From a bacterium Ga0077546 (GTDB taxonomy: Bacteria; Cyanobacteriota; Vampirovibrionia; Obscuribacterales; Obscuribacteraceae): DNA of 22,390 nt. The stretch is taken from positions 1 through 22,390 of the forward strand of contig LNEX01000515.1 of NCBI GenBank assembly GCA_001464165.1, in the 5' to 3' direction. The notes under the pieces are model-generated. The model was given only the letters and a program-made list of their open reading frames with translations, ran no database searches and was not told the origin of the DNA. This document shows, piece after piece, positions 1 through 8,576 of the stretch. Within the stretch, counting starts at the first letter, position 1. The number at the start of each line of letters is the position of its first letter. Made by a program: the position numbers and the translations under genes.

Positions 1-633
1 GTTAAGGCAGATGCCCCAGCGGTTAAGCCAGTGGGCGAAGTTGCACCTACTCCAGTAGTTAAGGCAGATGCCCCAGCGGTTAAGCCAGTGGGCGAAGTTG
101 CACTTACTCCAGTAGTTAAGGCAGATGCCCCAGCGGTTAAGCCAGTGGGCGAAGTTGCACCTACTCCAGTAGTTAAGGCAGATGCCCCAGCGGTTAAGGC
201 AGTGGGCGAAGTTGCACCTACCCCAGTACTCAAGGCAGATGCCCCAGCGGTTAAGCCAGTGGGCGAAGTTGCACCTACCCCAGTACTCAAGGCAGATGCC
301 CCAGCGGTTAAGCCAGTGGGGGAAGTTGCACCTACCCCAGTACTCAAGGCAGATGCCCCAGCGGTTAAGCCAGTGGGCGAAGTTGCACCTACCCCAGTAG
401 TTAAGGCAGATGCCCCAGCGGTTAAGGCAGTGGGCGAAGTTGCACCTACTCCAGCGGTTAAGCCAGTCGTCGAAGTTCCAAATGCCCCAGCGGTTAAGGC
501 AGTGGGCGAAGTTGCACCTACTCCAGCGGTTAAGCCAGTCGTCGAAGTTCCAAATGCTCCAGCGGTTAAGCCAGTGGGCGAAGTTGCACCTACCCCAGTA
601 GTTAAGGCCGATGCCCCAGCGGTTAAGCCAGTG
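1..633 (+). repeat. In-frame 57-bp tandem repeat (19-residue Pro/Val/Ala-rich units)
   Basis: Units of exactly 57 bases start at 1, 58, 115, 172, 229, 286, 343 and 400. They are nearly identical and encode a 19-residue unit of the type VKADAPAVKPVGEVAPTPV. From about 439 the pattern changes to two copies of a 72-base (24-residue) unit containing the extra block AVKPVVEVPNAP, then returns to the 57-base type until about 633. Units 5-7 share the variant codons CTC AAG in place of GTT AAG, and CTA CCC in place of CTA CTC, which suggests block duplication of neighbouring units. The array runs off the left edge, so its full length is unknown. It is coding, not CRISPR: there are no spacers and the reading frame is kept throughout. 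Confidence 0.95.
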
Positions 634-3600
634 GCTGATGCTCCAGTTATTAGAGCTGAAAGCCCCTCTGTCAAACTCGACGCTGGAGTTGCTACTCAGA
701 TAGTTGAGCGGGAAAGCCTTGTATTGCGCAGTCAGTCGCGCCAGTTAGCTGAAGTGGTTGAGCAAAGCAGCCTTGCTACCGGCAGGGGAACTGTAGGAGA
801 AACGCTTGCGGTCACAGTTAAGAAACTGGATGATGTTCTTGAGAATGGGCCCAAGCTCTCTAGCCAAACTACAGTTAGAGAAGTAGAAGCGGTCATCAAG
901 CAACTAGAGCGCCCTGAATTTTCTAAATTCTTTGCGGAGAATCCAAAAGCTGCCCAGCTTTTGCAAGATATAAAAGGAACAAACACTTCTTTACGAGAGG
1001 CCGCTGTTTCACTAGAGCGAGTAGCTCTACCAAATGGAACTACGGCTTTCCGAGCGCAAGAAATTACTGCTAATTTGAGCGATGACTTGGCCCGTAAAGG
1101 TCCAGTTACCCAAATTGCCGCTGAGCAAGGCTTGGCTAAAGTTGAAGGTTTAGGCGGTAAGCTGACCGAAACTGGTGTGAAAGTTAGCGATGAAGTCGCT
1201 GTTTCGCTGCAAACCGTTGAACGCAGTCTAAAAACCATTGCTGAAAAAGGTGCAACGCCTCAGGTTGTTGATGACTTAACCAAAGCCATGCGATCTGTTG
1301 AGCAAAATCTTGGCAGGGAAGTACTAGATTCGCCAGTCGGCAAAAACATAGTGGAAGCTAGGCAGGCCGTTAATACAATCGCTACAGCCGAAGCTCAGCG
1401 CGTTGGCATCGGTCAAATGGAACGCAGTCTGAAGCTCATGGAAGATTCGGGTATGAACCTGCGTCGCCAAAGTGGTGATTTTGCCCAACTATTGCGAGAG
1501 ACCGCACCTAGCGCGAAAAATAGCGCGGTAGTTGAAAGGCTTAATGGCACTGTTCGCCAAATTGATGAAGTTCTTGAGTCCTCCGTGCAGCCGGTTGCTA
1601 AAGCAAGAGAAATACAACAACTCGTTAAACAATTTGAGCGCCCCGAATATCATCAATTCTTTGTAGAAAATCCTAGAGCCGCTCGGTTGCTTGAGGATAT
1701 GAAAGGATCTACTACAAATATAGGCAATTCGGCAATTAAGGTAGAGTCTTCTGCCTTGGCGTTAGAGCGCATTGAAACTGTTGCCAAATTTGGCGAGCGC
1801 AGTACTGTCGTTGCTTCGCAAATAGACAATCTAGCTTCGACATTTGCAGCTGAAGTTAAGCTACCTAATGTCGCCACTGAGATGAAGCTGCTAGCCGACG
1901 ATCTAAAAGCCATTAAGTCTGGTGCCAATCCTGATTTAGCCATGAGTTCTGTGCGCAACCGTATTGACGTAATTGAAGCTAGTGGTGCACGTAATCTCGC
2001 TCGAGAACTAAAAACTACGGTGTCCGAGCTAGAGAAGGGATCGGCTGCAGTTAGTCGTGTGCAAAGAGTGGAGGCCACAGTAGGAGCCATAGAACGTGAG
2101 GCTAGCAAAATCGGCACTCAGGCAGAGAAGCTTTCTAGCGGTATAGCTGATGACCTGCGCGTAGCTGACAATGCCCGAGCAAATCTTGGTGTAAAACCAG
2201 TGTCGACGGTTGAAGCTAAAATTTCTGAGAATTTAGACTTTATTTCTAGGCAGTCTAAAAATCTTACCAACGCTGTTGATGACGTTCAGGCTGTCACTCG
2301 CATCAAAGAATCGCTGGCAAAAATCGATGAACTTGGAGGGCCTACGCTCTTCACCGGTGATAAAGCAATTGCCTACCGTGAATTGAAGCAGTCTGTTGCA
2401 GCTCTTGATCGCGCCGCTGTTGAAGCGCAAGGATTGCGCGCTTTCGAGAATAGTACTCAAGCAATTGTACGAGAAGCCGACAAAATGGTCGGGGTCACTG
2501 CTCGGATCGTTGACAATTCGCCATTGCGTGGTGACGCTGTTGTTACTCAGCGCTTGGCCAATGTTGAAAAAGCGGCTGCTGAAGTTAGGGCTGCCACTAC
2601 TTTTGAGCAGCAAGCAAGTGCATTGAAAAAACTCAGCAGCGAAATTGATGACCCGCGCTTGCAAAGTTCTTTGAGCAAGTCGATAGAAGGTCGGCAGGTT
2701 CTTGATGAACTCAAGACCGGCGTCAATAACCTCAAGCTGAATTTGGAAGTACGTGCTCTTGAGCAGGCCACCGTCAAGCTTGAGGCCCATGCCCCAGCAG
2801 TTGTAAAAGCGGCCCAAGGGCTTGAGCAGGCTGTGACGAAAGAAGTTTCACTAAGTAGCAACGTACAGCTTAGGCAGGCTGTGGTTGATTATACAAAGGC
2901 TGCTGAAAATCTGACTGTACGCTCAGAAAGGTCTATTGCTCTCAAGCAAATGGATCAGCAATTGGTTGTCATAGAGCGCGAACTGCAGGGAATTAAAGGG
3001 CCGAGCAGCCAAGCCGTTGCTGAGTTGAATACCCTTAAGCAGAGCCATAAAGTTGTTGCCGAGTCGGTCAGTGATGCTGGCGTTTTGGCTCAAAGTATTA
3101 TTGAAAAACGCCTACCTCATGTTGAAAATCTAATGAGCCAAGTGGGAGTTTCTACTAGCTCTACAGTGCAAAGAGAGCTAATTCGACAAACCGCTGCCGA
3201 GATTCAAACTCTGCGTTACTTGGGCGGTGAAACCACCGCAAGAATTACACTCCAGCTTGAGAAAGCGCAGGCTAACTTAGTGGTGGCTGCCAATCAGCTA
3301 GAAGTTGCTGCTTATAGCAAGTCACTGATCAAGTTGGCTGCTAACGGTGATGCTGTCGCTGCAGGCAAGCTTCTTTTTGCTGGGCTTACGTCCGACGGAT
3401 TTAGAACAACTTTCCAAGACTTCTTTACTGTTCGCGGTCATATGGTGCCTTTGATTGGTGGAGGCGGTGAAGCTGGCCGTATGATGCGGACACTTTCGGC
3501 TGGCGACGATATTTTTGCAGCAAATAGAGCTGCCATATTTAACCCTAATGTAGTTCGTGCCTTGAGCGGAGCGACTATGACTCTTGGTCTTGGTATAATG

Positions 3601-4674
3601 GCTGTGAGCGGGCGTATGCTCGATGTACGTGAAGCCAACCGAGAAGCTGACCAAGAGAATTTCTCACCTGATGCCAAAACTCAACCGAGTGTTGAAGGTA
3701 ATGCTGAATCGAAGGTAGAAGCAAAAATTGACGCAAAACCTGAAGCAAGACTTGAAAACAGAGATGAGAACGACGTTATTGCTGTCAGCGCCCAGGCCGT
3801 TGCTAGCAAGCCTGACGTTACTTTTAACACTACTGGTCAAGCTATAGTTCGTCATGCTTTTACTTCTGAAATGCGCCAACGTGCCACTACTAATGGTGTT
3901 TCCAACCTTTCTCTTTCTCCTATCATTCGTTCAGTTGCTCTTAACAAAGAAGGTGCTCCGAAACCTGAAATTGGTGCCTTTGGTCTCAAGCTTAGTGATC
4001 CTGATTATGAGCACAAGAGATTCTTAATGGCTGCCTACGGCGCTGACCATTTTATTGGTAAAGGCGCAGAGGCTGTGCCGGCGGAGCTAAGCAATTTGTT
4101 CTATATGACCTCGCAACAGCTTAATTTGAGGGCATCAGCAGTGGTGCGCCCTGATGCTACACGCTTTGAGAAGCCAGCAAGAGACGCCTTTGTAATTGCT
4201 CCAGCTATGTCATTAAATAGTCCGATGTCGCTTTTGAATTCTGGTGCAAGCGGGCGAAGCAATGGTTTGAGTACCTACAGCAATGCTGCTGCTGCTGGTA
4301 CCCTAGGTGTAAATCAGACAGGAACAGGCACGAGATCTTCTTCTGATACTAAACAAATGTTCACCTCCTTGGCTGCTACCGCCAGTGAGGGTGGCAGTGG
4401 TCGTGGAAAGGTGACAGAAGGCGAGGAGCGTACTGAGGCTGACGTATTAGAGCAAGGCAGCACTGGTAGTGCGACCAACAACAGTGGCGCCAATTTAGCC
4501 AACAATGACGATGATGATTATGATGGAGAAACCGCCAATAGCGGTGTCCCACAAACAGTTGTAGCTCACTCTAGCGCGGCTCAACCAAATGTTGATCCTC
4601 AGTTAGTGCAGCCGCGAACTGTTCTGCCAGGCCCACCGAAAAAGCGGCAGGCTCCAATCAATCAGGCTGTGTAG
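1..4674 (+). CDS. Very large repeat-rich helical protein, 5'-truncated by window edge
   Basis: I do not recognise this gene. The frame is open from base 1, so the true start lies upstream; the GTG at 31 is merely the first possible start inside the window. Residues below count from that GTG. Residues 1-200 are the Pro/Val/Ala/Lys repeat, probably extended and disordered. Residues ~220-1110 are predominantly helical, rich in Ala/Leu/Glu/Lys/Val, with recurring modules about 110 residues apart. Two modules are clearly homologous: one with LERPEFSKFFAENPKAAQLL near 292 and one with FERPEYHQFFVENPRAARLL near 535. Residues ~1172-1195 (SGATMTLGLGIMAVSG) form a short hydrophobic stretch that may be a membrane segment. 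The C-terminus holds low-complexity Ser/Gly/Asn sequence, a DDDDYD acidic run and a basic Pro-rich tail. The repeat resembles periplasm- or wall-spanning linkers, so a structural or envelope role is possible but is only inference. The 3' end overlaps fabF convergently by 13 bases. Confidence 0.8.
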   Translation, partial: VKADAPAVKPVGEVAPTPVVKADAPAVKPVGEVALTPVVKADAPAVKPVGEVAPTPVVKADAPAVKAVGEVAPTPVLKADAPAVKPVGEVAPTPVLKADAPAVKPVGEVAPTPVLKADAPAVKPVGEVAPTPVVKADAPAVKAVGEVAPTPAVKPVVEVPNAPAVKAVGEVAPTPAVKPVVEVPNAPAVKPVGEVAPTPVVKADAPAVKPVADAPVIRAESPSVKLDAGVATQIVERESLVLRSQSRQLAEVVEQSSLATGRGTVGETLAVTVKKLDDVLENGPKLSSQTTVREVEAVIKQLERPEFSKFFAENPKAAQLLQDIKGTNTSLREAAVSLERVALPNGTTAFRAQEITANLSDDLARKGPVTQIAAEQGLAKVEGLGGKLTETGVKVSDEVAVSLQTVERSLKTIAEKGATPQVVDDLTKAMRSVEQNLGREVLDSPVGKNIVEARQAVNTIATAEAQRVGIGQMERSLKLMEDSGMNLRRQSGDFAQLLRETAPSAKNSAVVERLNGTVRQIDEVLESSVQPVAKAREIQQLVKQFERPEYHQFFVENPRAARLLEDMKGSTTNIGNSAIKVESSALALERIETVAKFGERSTVVASQIDNLASTFAAEVKLPNVATEMKLLADDLKAIKSGANPDLAMSSVRNRIDVIEASGARNLARELKTTVSELEKGSAAVSRVQRVEATVGAIEREASKIGTQAEKLSSGIADDLRVADNARANLGVKPVSTVEAKISENLDFISRQSKNLTNAVDDVQAVTRIKESLAKIDELGGPTLFTGDKAIAYRELKQSVAALDRAAVEAQGLRAFENSTQAIVREADKMVGVTARIVDNSPLRGDAVVTQRLANVEKAAAEVRAATTFEQQASALKKLSSEIDDPRLQSSLSKSIEGRQVLDELKTGVNNLKLNLEVRALEQATVKLEAHAPAVVKAAQGLEQAVTKEVSLSSNVQLRQAVVDYTKAAENLTVRSERSIALKQMDQQLVVIERELQGIKGPSSQAVAELNTLKQSHKVVAESVSDAGVLAQSIIEKRLPHVENLMSQVGVSTSSTVQRELIRQTAAEIQTLRYLGGETTARITLQLEKAQANLVVAANQLEVAAYSKSLIKLAANGDAVAAGKLLFAGLTSDGFRTTFQDFFTVRGHMVPLIGGGGEAGRMMRTLSAGDDIFAANRAAIFNPNVVRALSGATMTLGLGIMAVSGRMLDVREANREADQENFSPDAKTQPSVEGNAESKVEAKIDAKPEARLENRDENDVIAVSAQAVASKPDVTFNTTGQAIVRHAFTSEMRQRATTNGVSNLSLSPIIRSVALNKEGAPKPEIGAFGLKLSDPDYEHKRFLMAAYGADHFIGKGAEAVPAELSNLFYMTSQQLNLRASAVVRPDATRFEKPARDAFVIAPAMSLNSPMSLLNSGASGRSNGLSTYSNAAAAGTLGVNQTGTGTRSSSDTKQMFTSLAATASEGGSGRGKVTEGEERTEADVLEQGSTGSATNNSGANLANNDDDDYDGETANSGVPQTVVAHSSAAQPNVDPQLVQPRTVLPGPPKKRQAPINQAV

Positions 4675-5893
4675 GCCTTTAGAATAAGAACAGTATTGTG
4701 GCCACCAAAGCCGAGGGCCTCGACCATGGCATACTTTATTTTGGCATCTCGGCACTTATGTGGCACATAGTCTAGATCGCAGATCGGATCTGGGCTATTG
4801 AGATTGATGGTTGGATGTACTTTCTGGTTGTAAATGCTTAGTGCTGCCACTGCAGTACCGATAGCACCAGCGCCGCCTAGCAAGTGCCCGACCATTGATT
4901 TTGTGCTGGAGATAGGAATTTTGTAGGCGTGTTCGCCCAATACTTGTTTGATCGCCATTGTTTCACGCTCATCATTGAGCGGGGTGGATGTGCCATGGGC
5001 GTTGATGTAGTCAATGTCTGATGGTTCAATCTTGGCGTCGCGCATTGCTTCTCGCATGGCGGCTGCCGCTCCTTCGCCTGTTTCATGGGGGGCAACTATG
5101 TGGTAGGCATCACAGGTAGCACCACCGCCGACTATCTCGGCGTAGATTCTAGCACCGCGTTTTGTTGCGTGTTCTAGCTCTTCTAAAATCAGTACTATTG
5201 CGCCTTCGCCAATGACAAAGCCATCGCGGTCCTTAGAAAACGGGCGACTGGCTCCTTCGGGGTCGTCGTTTCGTTTCGACAGAGCCATCATATTGCCAAA
5301 AGAAGCCATACTGAAGGCATTTATGGCCGCCTCGCAACCACCAGAAATAACAGCATCCGCCCGGTTGTCTTTTATATACATAAAAGCGTCAAATAGCGAA
5401 TCTAGGCCACTTGCGCATGCTGTCGAATCGGCTTTAGCTCGACCTTTGGCACCGTATTCGATGGCAACTTGCCCGGAGGGCGCGTTGGGCATTAGACGAA
5501 TGACTGAGCGCAAGCCAAGTTTTCTTGCACCACCTTCAAGTAACTTGATGTGGTCAGCTGTGGTGGTTATCAAACCGCCAACGCCAGTTCCCAAGAAAGT
5601 AGCCACGCGCTCAGGGTTATTGGCTCTGACATCAAAATTAGCGTCTTCAAGAGCTAGTTTCGCTGCAGCCATGGCGAACAGGGTTTACGCTTATCGGGAA
5701 AAAAGTCTTGGATATTGAAGTCTTTAACTTCCGCAGCGATCTTAATTTCCAAGGCAACAGTACTGGGGTCAAAGAGAGTAAGCGGTGCGACGCCGGATTT
5801 GCCAGCGAGTAGGGCTTCCCAGCATTCGTCTTTGCCAATTCCTACTGGAGTTACCATCCCCAGCCCAGTAATAACAACCCTGCGCTCGCTCAT
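4662..5893 (-). pseudogene. fabF: Beta-ketoacyl-ACP synthase II (FabF), split by an internal frameshift/deletion
   Basis: FabF condenses malonyl-ACP with acyl-ACP in fatty-acid elongation. The start at 5893 gives MSERRVVITGLGMVTPVG, a classic FabF N-terminus. That frame is lost near 5680 and ends at a stop at 5654. The rest of the enzyme continues in another frame to 4662, where the fragment beginning at 5672 reads MAAAKLALEDANF. Within that fragment the catalytic triad is intact: Cys86 (TACASG), His226 (NAHGTSTP) and His263 (STKSMVGHLL). Their spacing of 140 and 37 residues is the same as in E. coli FabF. At the junction DKRK meets TLFAMAAAK, and the family's usual segment of the form EARRMDRY is missing. 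The lesion is therefore better explained by loss of about 22 bases than by one missing base. No adjacent acpP is seen. Either the gene is truly broken, with another condensing enzyme elsewhere, or the assembly is wrong here. Family assignment is firm; the status of the gene is uncertain. Confidence 0.9.
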
Positions 5894-6042
5894 TGATTCA
5901 CTTTTCTTGTATATAAGTAGTAACTAGAATATTTTAGCGCGCTTGCCAATGATGCTGGGTTTGCAGGCTCTAACTGATAATTAATTATCCTCTTTGAAAC
6001 AGGCGTCGCGCCCGAAAAAAGTGTAGCGAAATGGCTAAGCTC

Positions 6043-6909
6043 CTAAACTAAACATTCGCCACCACTAATGGTGCCGCAATTGTTGTAATCGCTGTCGTAG
6101 TCATCTTCTTCGAAGAAGTGGCATTGCTGCTCTTCTTCATTGTTGGCCTCTGAAGCGACAGGCTCTGTCTCCTCTTGCTCTATTTCAGTTTCAGTATCTA
6201 GGCTTAGGTCTTGGTCTAGATATTGGGCGCCGTCCTCTTCAAATTTTAAGTCGACATAGGCTCTAAAAGCTTCATCAGCAAAGCGGTGATCGACCCCTTT
6301 GAGGAAACTTTCAACCGGGTCTTTGTGAAGGCCGAACTTTTGACTGCCTGTTGCGACGTAGCCATGATCAGGTGTCCAAATCAAATTATCATTTTGGTAA
6401 ATTAGATTGTCTTCTCTGCTTGTCGCGTCACCTTTACTGAGGCGACGAATCAAGCGTTCGTGAGATAGTACATTTTTCTTGAAGGCCCGGTCTAAGTCGA
6501 TGCCGATATCTTTATAGTCTGGCTCGTGCCGGCCGACTAAGTTCCAGAAATGCTGGTTGTGACTGGCTTCATGTACATGTGCCAGCTCATGCAGAACTAA
6601 GTAACGACGACCCCGTTCTGGTACGTTTTCGATGGCAAATCTAGAAAAGGTAATTACTTTAGTTTTAAGGTTAATTTGAGCCAGCCTTGTGTACTTGGCC
6701 GAGCCGATCCGCACACCTCCAATGTTGACATTGAAGGTAGCGTCGTTTATGCGTTTGACGTAGGATTGCATAAACGATTTATATAGCTTAAGGGTGTGCT
6801 TTGATATGCTGTCAGCGTTTCCATTCTGGTGATCATCGGCCGTAGCCTTTGACTTTTCCAGATTGGCCGTGTGTCTGCGAAAATCGTTAAATTTGCTGTC
6901 TGCTGTCAC
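6043..6909 (-). CDS. YgjP-like (DUF45, M48-related) zinc metallopeptidase-fold protein
   Basis: Residues 103-133 carry the YgjP-family signature: YLVLHELAHVHE followed by SHNQHFW and then PDYKDI. His107, Glu108 and His111 form the HExxH zinc site, and His117 in the SHNxxFW block is the likely third ligand. The preceding region (residues 50-100) contains the expected beta-rich part. The start is a GTG (GTG ACA GCA GAC). The protein is 288 residues, longer than the usual ~230 of the family. The extra length is mostly a very acidic Glu/Asp tail from about residue 220, ending in Cys- and Gly-containing sequence, with no obvious zinc-binding spacing. The protein lacks a signal peptide and is probably cytoplasmic. 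The physiological role of the family is poorly defined; E. coli YgjP has been reported to have nucleotide pyrophosphatase activity. The gene stands alone and is divergent from cobU. Confidence 0.8.
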   Translation of the reverse strand: MTADSKFNDFRRHTANLEKSKATADDHQNGNADSISKHTLKLYKSFMQSYVKRINDATFNVNIGGVRIGSAKYTRLAQINLKTKVITFSRFAIENVPERGRRYLVLHELAHVHEASHNQHFWNLVGRHEPDYKDIGIDLDRAFKKNVLSHERLIRRLSKGDATSREDNLIYQNDNLIWTPDHGYVATGSQKFGLHKDPVESFLKGVDHRFADEAFRAYVDLKFEEDGAQYLDQDLSLDTETEIEQEETEPVASEANNEEEQQCHFFEEDDYDSDYNNCGTISGGECLV

Positions 6910-7008
6910 TTTTATACAGGTATTGCAAGTAGTGGCATAATTATTAATCGATTGTGATAGCTTAAGGGTTTTAGCCGCTTATGGCAACAGCTTGGAAGGT
7001 ACATAGCA

Positions 7009-7584
7009 ATGCAAAATCTAGCCAAATTAACTCTCATTACTGGTGGTGCCCGTTCTGGTAAGTCCTATCTGGCCGAGTGCATGGCGAGAAAGAGTGAACT
7101 ACCGGTTGTCTACTTTGCAACTATGGGCAATGTCGCCTCTGATTGCGAAGTGGTTGAAAGAATAGAGATGCACGTAGAGAGGCGCTCTCCTGAATGGCAG
7201 ACAGTGGAGGAGCCATTGCTTTTGGCCAAAGCCATTAAGAAACTCGAAGTCAATGCACCTAAGGCGCTTTGTTTGATTGATTGTCTGTCGCTTTTTGTCT
7301 CGAATCTTTTGCTCTCAATTCCCTACACAATTGAAAGCAGCGGCGTGCGTAAGGGGCTAGAAGAGAATATTTTGAGCGAGGTTGAAGAGCTTTTGACGGC
7401 TATACATGAGCGTGACGATTTAGTATTTATTGTTGTCACTAATGAAGTTGGTTCGGGTATTGTGCCTGATAACAATTTGGCTCGTAGCTATCGAGACCTG
7501 CTTGGTGTTGCTAACCAAAAGTTTGCCGCCCGTGCCGAGCAGGTATTTATCTCGATTTCGGGCCTAGGCTTGCAGCTGAAGTGA
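7009..7584 (+). CDS. cobU: Adenosylcobinamide kinase / adenosylcobinamide-phosphate guanylyltransferase
   Basis: This bifunctional enzyme phosphorylates adenosylcobinamide and then attaches GMP, preparing the lower-ligand assembly of cobalamin. The Walker A motif GGARSGKS sits at residues 12-19. The RIEMHVERR segment carries His55, which corresponds to the histidine guanylylated in CobU. The LIDCLSLFVSNLL block and the late segment VTNEVGSGIVPDNNLARSYRD are also typical of the family. The length of 191 residues is close to that expected (about 180). The ATG at 7009 is preceded by GGAAGG nine bases upstream. No other cob genes are visible in the window, so the rest of the pathway, or a salvage route, must be elsewhere. 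The prenyltransferase gene follows after about 20 bases and may be co-transcribed. Confidence 0.93.
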   Translation: MQNLAKLTLITGGARSGKSYLAECMARKSELPVVYFATMGNVASDCEVVERIEMHVERRSPEWQTVEEPLLLAKAIKKLEVNAPKALCLIDCLSLFVSNLLLSIPYTIESSGVRKGLEENILSEVEELLTAIHERDDLVFIVVTNEVGSGIVPDNNLARSYRDLLGVANQKFAARAEQVFISISGLGLQLK

Positions 7585-7604
7585 AGAAGTGAACTAGTTG
7601 TAGG

Positions 7605-8576
7605 GTGTTTGGGCATAATGTAACTATGAATTCAAGTCAGGCCACTGGGGCTGCTCCTATAAATTTAGCGATATTGATTAAGTTGCTTAGGCCTAGGCAG
7701 TGGACTAAGAATTTCATCGCTTTTGCTCCAATTTTGTTTGCCGGTCGGATGCTGGACGGTGATGCACTTTTACATGCTTCAATGTGTTTCGTAGCGCTCT
7801 GCTTAATTTCTGGCTCTGTCTACGTCTTTAACGACATTATTGACGTGGAGGCAGATCGCAAGCATCCCGCAAAGTGTAAACGCCCAATTGCCGCTAATCT
7901 AGTCACTGTCAAAACTGCTTCTATTGTGGCTTCTTTTGCCCTGCTTGCTAGCTTTGCAATCGCATATTTAACGAGGCCAGCTCTAAGTCTTGTCTTGCTT
8001 GCCTATTTGCTGCTGCAAGCTGCTTACATCTTGAAGCTAAAGCAGCGCATCATACTTGACGTCTTCTGTATTGCCGCTGGTTTTGTATTGCGTGCTTTGG
8101 CTGGTGGTGCTGCTGCCCATGTGCCGCTCTCCGCTTGGTTCTTGCTCTGCACATCGCTCGGTGCGTTATTCCTTGCCTTAGAAAAAAGACGACAAGAGAT
8201 TAGAAGCCTAGGAGATCAAGCTAGCAGCCATCGCCAAGTACTAGGGAAATATTCTATAGCGCTGCTCGATCGCATGGAAGCGGCTATTGTGCCCAGTCTA
8301 ATTACGGCCTATGCCTTCTATAGTTTTCAATCACAGTATGGCCAGTGGATGATGGTGACATTACCAATGGTGCTCTATGGCATTTTGCGCTATCAGGTGC
8401 TCTCTGTGCGAGACAATAATACTGGCAGCCCGGAAGAAGTCTTGCTTAAAGATCGACCGATTCAAACCACAATCATTCTTTGGCTTCTGGCTTGTATATC
8501 CGTTGTCTACGGTTGGTTGCCGAAGCTTGCAGCCTCGATAGTTCATGCCATTGATTCTTGGCGACTTCCTATTTGA
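7605..8576 (+). CDS. UbiA-superfamily prenyltransferase, decaprenyl-phosphate phosphoribosyltransferase-like
   Basis: This is a polytopic membrane protein of the UbiA superfamily. The N-terminal LLRPRQWTKNFIAFAPILFA is the pattern of the branch that includes mycobacterial DPPR synthase (Rv3806c), which transfers phosphoribose onto polyprenyl phosphate. The first Asp-rich motif, NDIIDVEAD, lies at residues 76-84 and is followed by KRPIAA. The second conserved region holds LDVFCIAAGFVLRALAGG, with Asp152. Some eight or nine hydrophobic segments fill the remainder. The usual start is either GTG 7605 or ATG 7626; the second removes only seven residues, and neither has a strong Shine-Dalgarno. The gene overlaps the convergent gene at its 3' end by 8 bases. 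The substrate is inferred from family resemblance and could be another polyprenyl acceptor. Confidence 0.82.
   Translation: MFGHNVTMNSSQATGAAPINLAILIKLLRPRQWTKNFIAFAPILFAGRMLDGDALLHASMCFVALCLISGSVYVFNDIIDVEADRKHPAKCKRPIAANLVTVKTASIVASFALLASFAIAYLTRPALSLVLLAYLLLQAAYILKLKQRIILDVFCIAAGFVLRALAGGAAAHVPLSAWFLLCTSLGALFLALEKRRQEIRSLGDQASSHRQVLGKYSIALLDRMEAAIVPSLITAYAFYSFQSQYGQWMMVTLPMVLYGILRYQVLSVRDNNTGSPEEVLLKDRPIQTTIILWLLACISVVYGWLPKLAASIVHAIDSWRLPI

Noticed and set aside
1..633. CRISPR array
   Set aside because: The repeats are contiguous with no spacers and keep a coding frame throughout.
732..2861. Several minus-strand open frames of 100-194 codons
   Set aside because: They lie wholly inside the large plus-strand gene, show low-complexity Ser/Ala composition and have no family motifs; they are shadows of the codon pattern.
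5654..5893. Programmed ribosomal frameshift in fabF
   Set aside because: There is no slippery heptamer or downstream stem that I can see, and conserved residues are missing at the junction, which a frameshift would not explain.
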